Shown: positions 1-13,300 of the stretch, in pieces | How positions within the stretch are numbered: position 1 is the first letter of the stretch | How the letters are laid out: every line of letters begins with the position of its first letter | From: Prinia subflava | Lineage: Eukaryota > Chordata > Aves > Passeriformes > Cisticolidae | DNA: 64,000 nucleotides | Reading direction: 5' to 3' | NCBI RefSeq assembly: GCF_021018805.1 | Contig: NC_086249.1 | Coordinates: 76,720,472-76,784,471 of the forward strand | Program-made: the position numbers and the translations under genes | The notes under the pieces: model-generated | What the model saw: only the letters and a program-made list of their open reading frames with translations | Databases searched by the model: none | Told to the model about the DNA's origin: nothing

Positions 1-386
1 CTTTGTAAAAAGTCTAATAAAAATATTGTATTGGAGCAGCTGGTGGTAGTTTCAGGCACTGGCATCTTCGAATAATCAGCATTTAAATGAAAGAGAATGC
101 TAGGTGCTGACAAACCTACTGCAGTTCTCTTTTTCTGTACCAGACTTGTATAACGAATGCAGAATAGCCAGCTAATTTTGTGCAAGCTTCTTTTCAGTCC
201 AATACTTTTGCAGTCTCTCCTCCCATTTTATCGTTTGGTCTCCTACTTCTTCATTTTCCTCATTTCTATTTCGTGGCTAAGATGGTGCTCTAACAGATCA
301 AAGTGTAAGTGAAAATAATCAGAATATGAGAAGATTCTTCTACAGCTGAAAGAAGTCACTGCAAAAAAGAAGCAAGTTTAATTTAC
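1..386 (-). other. REV1: REV1 intron 13 (partial)
   Basis: Begins with donor GTAAAT at 386. AT-rich intronic sequence running off the left edge; no repeat or exon recognised. Confidence 0.9.
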
Positions 387-607
387 CTGCGTAAACCTTA
401 TTCCATAGTTGATTTCTGCTGAAACAGATTTTCTTTCTTTTTCTGTACGAACAGGTCGGTCATCCAAACCTCGACAAAATCTGTAGAGCATTTGTCCTGT
501 TTTTGGACCAAATTCTTTTTGTAGTTTTGACATTGAAGCACACTGCAGATCTCCACAGGTTTTAATTCCCAAAGAAGCCAGCTTCGATTCCATCGTCCTG
601 CCAACTC
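387..607 (-). CDS. REV1: REV1 exon 13 (residues 661-734, thumb and start of little finger; last exon in window)
   Basis: 221 nt. Encodes the thumb helix-hairpin-helix (GVGRTMESKLASLGIKTCGDL), LQKEFGPKTGQMLYRF, GLDDRPVRTEKERKS and the first little-finger strand (INYGIRFTQ). It ends in phase 0 at CAG|GTAAAT. The CDS continues left of position 1. Confidence 0.97.
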
Positions 608-3600
608 CTAACAACAAAGCAATTAGTTCTGTTAACTGTATAGATTTCAACGCAAGTTAGGTTCTGATTACATAAAATTTTAATTTTTAAACCTATACTA
701 CGTCATATCAAATTAACAAATAAATATATAAAAAATAAATTCTGCTCCATAAAACATGGTTTGAATGGAAACTTTTGCTGTCATCACAGGTGCAGCTTTA
801 ATCTGTTTCACATATTTAGTTAAAGATGTCACACTACAGCATGTTTGTTTATTTTTGGGTAAAATATGAACAAATCCTGCTTGGAAATTGTCTTGAGGTA
901 CTGCCTGTTACAGGTTATATCGCTCTGAATCCCTCCCACAACTCAGTCCAAAACAAGCGTCCAACATGTTATATGTTTTCCCCTCATGTATAAGTGATCT
1001 AATCTAAATGAAAACCAACAAATATTTTGATCATTGTTCCAGTACTTCCTAGACAGAAAAATAGTATTTCAGGTAGAAGTGATAGCATACCTGTATCACT
1101 TGTGCTTTGAATTACCAAGCACTGGAAATTGTAGGTATCCATGGCAACGGCACATATGTAAGTGTGATACACTGAAGTATATTTCTAGGATTTGGAGAGG
1201 TGGCCTGTTACTTCCAGGAAATATTAATCCTATGAGTTCACACTACCAAAGTCAGCAAAAATTAGAAATCTTAGGTAATCAGATTCTCTTCTTGATAATC
1301 TGTGTCTCTGTTGAGGTGGTATTATTAACACAAACACTAAAATGTTTCTACTATGAACATGCAAGCAAATTCTGAAAACTTTAAAATGTTAAAGTCAAAG
1401 CACAGTGCTATATGAGTAATATTCTGGAGGAAAAACATCTCCTGTAAGTTATGCCAAAAAGAAATTACAGCACAACTGTGCTGTAAATAATGTTGGCCAC
1501 TAAATTTACATAATGAGAATTTCTGCTAAACCTGCACCTGTCTATGGATGCTATTTCTACCACTCTTCTATTTCAGTGTCTATGGCTGCCTGTTTTTTAC
1601 TGTCCTTCCCCTCTTTTTTCATCTTCAACAGATAAAGATACCAATTTTTATATTTAACACTAAGCACATGTGTATACACGCAGGCTGATGTCAGCTGATC
1701 ACTAAAAGCATAAATGAGTTGTACTTGCACCATGCCTGTGTCACATTATACTATGTATGTGTACTGAGTAACAATACAGAGTTATATGCCAGGAAATGCT
1801 TTATGTTACAAAGCTTATAAATATTCTCCTGGAACAATAAAAATAAAATAAAGCCTGTTTTCATACAGGTGGATGAGTTATGTCTTTACTGTCTATCATA
1901 TTTTGGATTATAAACACGGAATAGCAGCTAATCCTGTTTGATCTAGAAAGCAAATTTGTAGCTGAAACTGGTTTAACATCAGGAAGCAAAATGGCCTCTA
2001 AAAGCTTGGAGTACCTGGAAGACTGGTAACAAGTTGCCCTCTGATAAAATCATCCACTTCTTCAGGTTTTAAGTGATACTGTCCATCTGGTTTTGCTTTA
2101 CGAGTCGCCATTCTGGCCAGCAGAATATTGGAACCTGTAAAAACAACAAATTAAAGCTTATCTGTGGCAACTTCTGTTGATCCTCAAATAGAATGCCACA
2201 GTTTAACACTCAAGGAAAAAATACAGAAAGTACAGCCAAACTGTTTAACTTTTACCACGAATTTAATGAATTATATACATATCCATTTGCAGTGTCTACT
2301 TTCAAATTACCAGCCAGCACTATTTGCTATAACAGCAGTGAAACTGTAGTGCTAACAGCAATTGCAAAGTTAACAAAGGAAGAATTCTGCTTAGTCATGA
2401 ATTTCAGCTTCTCTCACAAGTGGATTTCACACAATTATATTAACTCAGTACAGGTATGTAGAGATACTCTAGTATTAATTAGGAACAAAAAGAAAGGAGA
2501 AAGGAACAAGCCAAGAAGAAACAAATCAAGGAAGTCTTTTCAGATGTGTGATTTCATACACAATACCTACAACAAACCACACAAATCTTTGCTCTCAATA
2601 ATGCTAAGAACTATGCAATCTTCCTGCTATCTCCATTAAGGAACACAATCTGTGCTCCTTTTTCTATTTACTGGAAAAATACAGTAGCATTTCATAAAAA
2701 TGAATGCTAGAGTGGAATTCCAGCATAGTGTTCAGATAAAAGAGAAGTTATAGCTGGATGGGCCATTAACTTAAGAGCTGGACTTGATGATCCTTGTGGG
2801 TCCCTTCCAACTCGGAATATCTATGATCTAAGATAAGGAAAGTTTTTTGCTTAGAACTTTCCAGTTATGAAAATTTACTTGCATTTTTATTCACACTAAT
2901 TTAATGCAAATGGCAACATATTCCACAAATACTTAGGAGTTTTAGCAAACTTACATAGCTTTGACACATGAACAAAAGCAATCACTGCTTGTAAACAGAA
3001 ATGAAGTTACTTACCCATCCCAACAGAAGCTGTGCATTTAGTTTGGTCTTTGATTTCAGTGCGGATAGTGTTTGCAAATTCATCAGGAGTCAGTCTGGTC
3101 TCTGTAAGGATTTCAGTGATATCTACAAGTGCTTCATCACAACTGACTGCTTCGATGTTATGAGTATAGCTATCAACACAAAGTAAAGCAGGTGAAACAC
3201 CAGCAACAGCTCACCATCTGTTAAAACAAATATGTAGCAAATAAAGTCTTCCTTTTCTGGTGGCATTTCCCTGCCTATTTTGTATCATACATCAGTTATT
3301 AACAATGCTAAATTAGCATTAGCATTAATAATAAATAATTAATAATGAGCACATTACAGTAATATTACTAATGTAAGACTAACTTCTACATGTATCTTGA
3401 TTTTAAAGGAACAGCTGGAGAAGGAGTTGAATATTTATTTTTCATTGACAATAACAAATTTCCAGTTTTATTTCAAGTGCATTTTAAACCAGAAAGTAGT
3501 TTCTTACAGATGTTACTCTTATAACCTGCTCTTAAACTGCTCAAAAAACACCTCTCAGAAGGATCTCCCCTCTAAGCAGGGATCTGCTTCTCACTATGTA

Positions 3601-6600
3601 AAGGAGTAAAAAATTTAACAGTGATTCATTTGGAAGTCAGATGTTGACTGTTTACAGGATCTGGCTTCAGGATAAAAAGCATGCTCAGAAGCATGGTGCT
3701 CAGTGTAATAAAAATACTAAGGAAGATCTCAAACAGGAATAGCTTCACTGAAGCTGAAGAGCTGGAGATGAAAACACAAAATGAATAATGTCATTCAGTA
3801 GTGGCAAAGAAAATATGCTTGATAACACTACCATGAAGATCATGCAAACAAACAGCACATTACCTTGCTAGTATTTCATATACTGTCCGTGCAACTTCTT
3901 TGTATGCCTCAAAATCATACGAAACTGCTTGAAGATTTGGACACAGCTTTTTTGCTTGGCCAAAAAACATTCCATTCTTTATGCCAACTTGTCTAAAATT
4001 AAATAATAAAATAAACCCCAAGTAAACACAGTGCAAACTTTTCCATAAATTAATAGGGAGTACTCTCAATTTAATTACTTGTCTTTCCACACACAAATGG
4101 GAATAGGGATTCAGTCAACAGGTAGAAATTTAATAAGTTAAAAAAATAACTGCAAATAGGGTATTTGAATTAGCTGTGCATTATTTAAGCCATGGAGCAT
4201 GAGAAATTTGCATTTAGGAAAGTGTTAAAGACAAGGATTCGAGAAAGCACACTCGCTATCTTCTGTTTCAAATTAAAACCACACATATACTATAGTGACT
4301 AAGGCAGTGAGATCTTATATTCCAAAGTGCAAGCTTACATAATTATACTCCTGTTAGTAAATAAAGTCTTTCTGAGATACAAATAGAAGCTGCCTATGCT
4401 AGCAAGTCTAAGAAAGCTTCCAACAGAGAAATAATTCCTGAAGTATTATTTCCATCAGGGAAAACCCCCTGTACTTCGAACACTGTGTTTAGATTTATGA
4501 AAGTTGTTACATATTCTAAACATTTGTAAGTTAGGTCATTGGGGATGGTCAGCAAAGTCTTTGCAGAAAACGGTTTTAAGTTCAATAATCACACTTTCTG
4601 TTTGAAATAAAACCTTCAGTATGTGTCGTTAATTCTATAAAATACTGCAACTTTCATACAAAGACATGATAACATGAAATCAGCAGTATCACAGTGAAAG
4701 GTACAAGGTTTTTCTTCACAGGCTTTATTTCAATTTATATGTAGGCTGGGTTGAGAGCTACTGAGCAGTGTTTACCAAGCAGCAGCATCTGCAGGGAAGA
4801 GCTTCTGTTAAATTCTAAAGACCAATACAATTACAACTTTTGAATAGAAACTTCTTCTCTAGATTAATTTAAAGCCAGTAATAACTACTATTTTTGGACA
4901 TCTTATGCCTATCTGTATGGGATTTTCAGGCAAACTACGGGCTAACTTTTACCTACCTGGCTTCATAACTACAAGAAGCTATTTCAGCCATGGACAGAAC
5001 AGTGAGATTGAAGTCAGCTCCATTCACGTGTGTGGAATCTGGATGCTCCCAGACTGATGAGTCTAACTGATCAGGTACTCTAATTTCTGCTCAAAAAAAT
5101 AAAATTTGTCTATGTTACTTCTTCCTAAGAGTTCAACAGAATGAATGCAAATAAAATAAAAACTATGGATTTAATTTTATACAATTTCTATGCTGTTATC
5201 TTTTAACAAAGAGGTTCTTAATACTAGATTGATTCACATTGTGGTCCCAGACCTCTTCCCCAGTAACGTCTCTCTGGATAGATCTGTACATACTACTGAG
5301 AACAGTATTAATAGAAAAATGGTGTTTCTATTTCCCCCAAAATTACTAGACAGCAGTTCGTTGGTGACTACATAAACCACACTGTAAAATAAGAATAATC
5401 TCAGCTTTACTGACCATAAAAATGAAGAAACACGTGGCTAACTGTTACAACCACATCCTGCCAACAAATACAAGACACTAAAAATTATTTAACAACTGCT
5501 CGACTAAACAAAAAGACACTTAGTTATGTTCCTTTTTACAAAATGCACCCCCGATATCAGAACACTGAAATTTCATACAGAATATAAATCCACTTCATAT
5601 CATACCTAAAGCTATTTTTCTAATAGTCTAGATACCACAAAGTGATTTTTAAGAAGTGAAAACCAGAAAGCCAATTAGTTTAAATAAAAAACACTAGCTA
5701 AGAACTTGTATTTTCTTTAACACTCTTATGGAGATATTAACTGAAAAAACTGCTTTTACTCACTAAAAATTCTCTTATTAACATATGTCCATTTCTTTCA
5801 AATATCACCACAAACTTATCTTGGATAAAATGATACAATTATAAATACTGCAAGCTCAGACTTAAAATGAGACAGACCTTCCCTAATTCCATAAAACTTT
5901 ACCATATATTCTTACATAAATTTTAAACGATCCCACAGGCCCACTGGGTACTAGGTACTAGACAGAATTCTATGACATTGGATAATAGAAACAAGCAAAA
6001 GATTTTCTAGTTCTATTTGGGTTTTCACAGTATGTAAACCTTGAAATACTTGCTATACTCTAAATATGGATCTGCTTGAAAATAACTAGATGCAAAAACT
6101 CCTATGCCTGCCCAAACTCCCATCAGAATCAAAACGAGGTATCATATAGATAAAATGCTTGTATTTATTTAAAATGAAATCCACTACGCAGTTCTTTTTC
6201 ATTACTGTAGTCTATTAAATACCATATACCTTTGTAATATAATAAATGGGAGTTTACTGCAGAGTGCCACAATGCCTAGTTGTATTCCACAGTACCAACA
6301 ACTTACACACCGACAACCTGACTGAAAGGAAACCTGGTGCCATGTGCACATATGAGTAGCTATCAAACCAGAGAAAGTGGTGTAATGAGTGAGTGGAGAT
6401 ACCAGGGGTAGAGCCTAACTCATGTGGAAAACTGCTTTTTTTCAGAATTTCTGCTAAATTTGTGCACTTTTTCATTTCTTAAATATTTTAATTTATGATG
6501 AGCTCAATAAGTTACCTAAGATGTCTGCAATTGAAAATCAGAGCAAAATTGTGCCCCAAATAAAGATAAGAATGACAAGAACAACTTCTTTAGTCCATGC

Positions 6601-7300
6601 CTTCCTGTCCATGCCCTGGCCTGAGATGATGCTGTCATCTTGTCTATCTTCACTGGATTCGCCGACCTTTTCCACATCGCAGCAGAGCAGATCCCCCCAT
6701 GAGCTGATGGAGTCACTTCATGTGAAATTCAGGGCAATGCAGAACACATTGTCCTCAATGGAAGGCAAGGTAGAGAACCTCTCATCAAAAGCTGGGAAAC
6801 TAGACAGGCACATGGTGAATGTGGAGCAACGGATGGAGAAATCAGAGGCCAGGACCCAAGTCTGTGAAAAAGAAATCGCTGAGAATAAATCTGTGACTAA
6901 TATGATGGTTAAATTCTGCTGCTCTTTAGAATGAAAAGGGAGATTCTAGGGTTGAGGGAAAGGAAGTCTAGAAAACATTCACATCTTGGGCATCCTGGCC
7001 ATGGAAGAGACCCCAAACTATGAATCCTGATTAACATATGTTAATCTTTTATCTTTAGAACACGAACGTTAAAGATGGCATGTATGTAGAGAAGTAATTT
7101 CTATGTAGAAAGCCTATCTCCAATTTGGGGATTCAGTGTGAGAATGGTATCAAGTTTTTAAATTTCAAAGTTATGCATTTTTAGATGGTTTAATACAAGA
7201 AAAAGAAAGTATTTCGTATAAGACTCAAGATTCTACTGATACTAGATATTTGGCTAGCAATGCAGATCAAGGTCAGGAACCAGTATCACTAAAGAAGTAA

Positions 7301-7334
<34 letters not shown>

Positions 7335-10300
7335 AGTAGCTGAAGCAGCAGAATTCAGTATTTGATCAAAAGTGATTCATAAGGGTTTGGGGTTTTGTGT
7401 CTGGGGTTTTTTTTGGTATTTTTGTTGGGGTTTCTTTTGAGGGGGTGAGGTGCTCTGTTTTCCTGGTTTTGGTTGGTTTGTAATTTGGAATCTTTTTTTC
7501 AACTAAGTAAGATCTGGAGAAGGCAATATCAAAGAACAGCCTGGAAAGTATGAAGCACCAAAAACTGAAGTGGATTCCATGTTGAAGCATGGATGTAAAA
7601 ATACACTCACATTCTAAGCTCCTCCCAACTACCTTTCTATTTCATTTATATCATGTCCCCATTGTGTCTCTTATAACAGCCTAATTTACCATTCTGTATT
7701 TTTAACATTTTAGAAAAAGCATTTTTGCATGTAATGCTTGTGCCTACTGCACTGTCTTTCCCTCTGGCACGGCACAATTAAACACATGCTGTGAAGTGTG
7801 TCACTTTCTAAGACACTGTGATGTCTGAGAAGCCTAATCAGCAATTCCACCTTTACATCTAAGACCATAACTAACTATAATTTCTTTACCCCAAAAGGAA
7901 GACAAACCATGTACTTATGAGAAAACACAAGCAGAAACAACAGGTTTGGGTTTAATTGGTAAAATGATTGTACATGGAGATAAAATAAACAGAGACTCAA
8001 AAATATTATGAACTGCAGCTAATGAAACAGAGACTATAAAAAGAGTGTTTGGAAAAAATCCTTTCACCAAAACAATAGGCTGCACAATCAGCCTAAGTAT
8101 CAAGAAAGAAAGAGCCAGCTGCCTGCCTGCATGCAAGCCAGTTGAGACTGGATGCTGAAGTTAAAGAAATGAATGTGTGATATCCAGAAAAAGCTGCCAC
8201 AATAAGAAACTGAGCTTGTTATACAGTGAGGTTGAAAGCTGCTGTACACTTGAACAATAAATACAGCAGAAGAGATACTACTGAATTTGTGAATCAAAAG
8301 AACACGGTGGGTATCAGCTAAACTGTAAATTCAACCCTCTCAACAACTCAGTTGTATAAAGTCACACCCTTATCCAGTTCAAGGCCCTAATAAAAGTTAG
8401 CAAGTCACTGTATAAACTGAACTACTATTTAATACTTCATACACAAGCTCTACTGCAGAAAATCCACCTCCATAAAGACCACAGCTATCTTTGTCTGGAG
8501 CATACTGGAAAGTCCTTAAAATCTTAAAGGACAGAAAGTTCCACAAACCTATATTCTACCTCAGTTTTGAAGTGCTCTTACACTACAGCAAAAAAGACAA
8601 ATGAAATGGCATCAGTTCCAGTAATACCTTGTTTCTGAATGTCTTCAAAAACCTGCAACAACCTGCTGATTTCCAAAGTACTAATGTTTCATAAACAACC
8701 GTGGAAGAAAAATCTGTCTTTTGCCCCATCTTGTCTCAACATAAAACACTGAGATGTAAACTATAACAACAGTACTTAGTACCACAAGTTTGTTAAAAAC
8801 TGCATATACAAAAGGGCAAAGGAGAAACTCAACTTCCAAGTCTAAAACCAACTTAAACTGCAGCTACCCCTTGTATATGCACTTTTTACCAATTCTGTGG
8901 TAAAAATTATGCTTCTAGATGATTAAATAGACTGTTACTGGCCACTGAAGTTGCCCATGTTTAGCAGTATACTTTCTCATACTAAATAAAGTTCAGGCAG
9001 TATAATAAAACCTATTAATAAACCTTTGGTTTATATCAGCACACTACTACTTCAGGACACAGAAAGTAACAAATTTCTAAATTACTGCAGGTAAGTATGG
9101 AATTCTCAAACTGCAACAGACGCTCCTGGTTTTCAGTAAACAAAGTATGGAACAAACAGAATTTATGAAATTGCAGAGACTTTCCAGAGACCTAAAATGC
9201 TCTATGGACCACCCAAATTAACTCACTGTACACAGATGTTCTACATATGCAACTCAAAAGTCAACTTCAATCTGTTTCTCACTGGCCATGTGCTGTTGTT
9301 ACTACTTTTATAGTAAAAAAACCCCTGTACTAGATGTTCAAAATTTATATTGCACCTTCTTTTCTATACTTGATTTTCTGAGAAAAACGTGATCCTGGAC
9401 AACCTGTATTTATTTTTCATTTTAAATAACTACACAGCTATTCCATTTTACACTCAACCTCAAGAAAGTGAGTAAAACCTAAAATTAGTCTAAAATAATT
9501 TACTCACACTGAGCAAAGCTAACTAACAAGAAGCCACAGTGGCCTGCTATTACTGAGGCCACAAAACACGATGTTGTCCAAAGGTACTTCTTTCTGAAAT
9601 CCCCCATATGTAAGAAATTTATTTATTTATTTATTTATTTATTTCTAAATAATTTTATAGAAAAAGTCGTCTATAACAACAGTTAAAAACATACATACAG
9701 ACAGACTTATGTGTACCTGCTTTGCCATTCAATAGCTTTTTCTGGTAATATTGCTCTTCAAGCTGGGGGTTTGCACCCGGGCGCAGCAGTGCCTTTCCCG
9801 TACCTCTATTACTAGTAACAGCTACTGGCTTTCCTGTGGAGAAAAAATGCATGTACTTACAGGTCAATACCTATAATAGCTTACATTTTAATAACAACAC
9901 AATTAGGATAAGATCATAAGGATTGTTAATTTACTTTTTATAGTTTCTTTCAAGCTTAGATGCTCTCAAGGCACTAAAGAAGGAAGAGCTATGAATGGGC
10001 CTTGGAGTTGTGACAATGAATCTGTCTTAATTGCAGTCACATGTAAAGAAGAAAAGTTTTTCAAGTGTGAAAATACAGCCAATACTTGTTTGTCTTTAAT
10101 GATAAATACAAATGGAAGGTATGAAATTTCAACAATGACCTAATGACTCATTAGTTTAAGATACAGCAAACACTGGACTGATTTTAAATACTTCACCATG
10201 TTTATTAGCTTCAGTAAATCAGAAAAATATACACATGCCAAAACACTAAGTTCCACTTGGTTTAACTGTGCAAACCAAAATTTTTAGTAAACTTTTGACT

Positions 10301-13300
10301 TTTCTGTAATATCAACACCTCCATAGTGTTTCCAAAGGAAGCTAATTTCTGCAGTGAAAGTTCTGGTAAGCTTCCATGGGAAAGAAAAAGTATTTGCAGA
10401 AAAGTCCTACAATTTTTATGTTCAAGTAATGGAATTTGGAGCTTGGCAGGAAATCAAGTTTTAAAGAAGCAAACATAGCAGGAGAATCTTTGATACACCT
10501 GCATTTGCCTTTGGACAAAAGAGAGCAATGGAACCACATACACAGCTTACTCTTTTCCCAGGGTCTGTGGTAGCTGGGGTGTGAGAGGGTCACCATTACA
10601 ACAAGTCTTCAAACTTGTGCACTCCTGAAATTCAGTGTTTGCACAGAACTAGGACCTCCACTTCTGAATGGTACACTTGTAGAAAACAAACCCAACAAAG
10701 TTTGCTAAGGTGCTCCACTAACTCTCCTATGCCTCAAGGATGATCACACAACTCAGACTTCTAAATGCTAACTGAATCCTGAATCCTACAGGTCTTATAA
10801 TATCTCATGCATAAGAGCTTAGAGAGGAAAGGAAAGGAGAAACGAATTTCTCTTGAAAAATATGCATCAGGCAGAGACAATTAATTCTCTACCTTGACCT
10901 TTCCACTTTTCTAGTTAAGCAAAGCTTCTTAAACTACTCCAGGAAGATTATTAGGATATCCCATTTTCTTTTCTTTTCTTTTCCTTTTTGTTTTTAAATA
11001 GACAATGCCCAAACCCCACATTTAGTCTAACTGAAATTCAATTTCCAATTTCTAATATGGTAGATTAAAATCTGAGTAAATTTATGTACAATGTCACACA
11101 GAATTGTTACTACAGATTTTACTTCTCTCTTCTTACATTAGATACTGAAAGGAGATAGCAAGGAGACTTCCAGTTCTCTCTTCCACTTGCTTTTGGATTG
11201 TGAGAAAATAAAAAGGAATATGAAAGTTGCATGGTCTAACTATTGAAGATGCAAGAAAAAAGATTAATACGCCAAAATAATTTTATAATTGTGCAAGTTT
11301 GGTTTTTTAAAGGCTTAACTGAGTAGACTGTAACACACAGCTTTAAATACTGACCTTTGAGATCTGGTCTATTTCGGATAGCCACAGACACAAAGAAGCA
11401 ATCCATATCCACGTGCATTATACAGCTCTGTGGCTTGGCTGAGCTCGCAACAGACACATTACCTAGTATGAAGATACACCAACAGAAAACTTGAACCCTA
11501 ATTTATACACTTTGGTACTACTCACAGTAGTCATCAAGGTCTATTATCAAGTTTTTACCACTTCTAAACCATAAATATTTTTGTTTCCTCTCACCAAGAA
11601 GGTATTTACTACAAGAAAGGTAAACATAAGCAGTAGACAAACAGCCTAAACAATGAATTAACTTCAGAGTTTCTATTTTTTATTTTCTTATAATCAACAC
11701 CTTCTACCCTAACAAGTTCCCCGAATCCAAGGAGATTAATGCATGTTGGCACTGGATCTTAATTTTGCTATGTTAACATTGAATCAGGAAGAGAATTTTA
11801 CTCCTTTTTGTTCATCAATCAGAAGACTGCTTCAAAAGATAAAAATGTAAGTTTAGCTGCACTACGAGCTACCATTATTTTTCATGAAACATACCACAAT
11901 TAGTTTTGAGAGTCCCATGCAACAGGATTTTGTCATTGCTGTACTTAGACGCATGCAAACATTCAGTGAAGATGAGCAAGGTAACTCCTCACTGAAAAAC
12001 ATACATGCCTAAAACACTAGAAATGCCTTCTACAAGTTCAGGTCTACATGTCTATGCTGCTGACCTACCAAAGGTAACAATATCTAACAAAAAAACCCTA
12101 ACTTGAACCATGCATAAAGTGTAACAGTGAAAAAATACTTCAATACATCAAGTGAACTGTTCCACTTAACATCTGACTTAATTACTGCGTAATCAGAAAA
12201 ATATCCTCTTGGTTTTAATCACTTGCATTTTGAACTCATTCTCTGACAAATAAGGACTGTCTTATAATGGGCGTATTTACAAATCAAGCGATGAAGTTAA
12301 GGAGCTGCTACTTGTCAACTGAATCACAGGCATTAACTATTTGAATACTCTAGGCCGAATCAAAGAGAAAATAAAAATATATTAGCTTATACCACTTTTT
12401 GATAAAAAAATAAACATTAAGTAGTTAATAAGCTAACATGTTTGATAACTAGGGTGTCCTAATACAAACACAGAATCAGTAAATTTATTATCTAACAATT
12501 TTTTTGATGTGGCAATTTCTTAAGCATATTTCCATATGATTACAAGTGAATAATTTTACAGCACATGAGTCAGAATCTCTTTAATGGTACAGAGCTAACC
12601 TTTTAATTTAATAAGACTGTAAACAAGAGATTCTAAAGATGCAAAATATTTTATCTGTAACACTTTGACTCTAATGAATTCTACATTTTTTTTTCCACTT
12701 TGGCTCTTGATGCAATGACAAAATATTTCTCTTCAAGCTAGGTTCAAAAGTCCCTTATGACACTACTATCCACTTTAACAGACCCAGAGCTATATAAAAC
12801 TCTTACTAACAAAAGAAATTTATATTTTAACTCACGTCCAAATGTTACTCATCTTTTAAATGCTCATGCTGAACAGTAAGGATTTTTCTTCTCTTTTTTT
12901 CCCCCTGCAGATTTTCACACAGCAACTACAGATTTCTGTATTTAGATATACACAGTATTTTCTCCCTTATCAATCCATATATCTTGGTAAAGTCAGAAAT
13001 ACTATTTCTACAAGGAAGAATTGAATATAGACCAGAATATCACATTAAGTAACATCTTAAATTAAAAAAACCCAAACAAAGCCAAAAGACGTTACATCCA
13101 TTAGTGTTCATTGCACCAAAGTCATCAAGCTTTTCCAGATAGTCTGACTATAATATGAATGCTCAATACTAAACTATGTAGTCTCATTTGGACATTTAAT
13201 GTACAAAGATATAAGGCATCTTCTTAACATAAACCTTCTTAAACAAGTATCTACCTGTGTCAGTTTTAAGTGCAGACCTGCCTGTTTTCCATTTTTTAAT

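Larger units (their letters stand above)
5087..9716 (-). other. REV1: REV1 intron 8
   Basis: 4630-nt intron. Contains the LINE-1-like relic at about 6570-7030, an A30 tract at 7303-7332 and an ATTT repeat at 9617-9644. The remaining sequence (5.1-6.5 and 7.4-9.6 kb) is AT-rich with nothing recognised. Confidence 0.9.
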
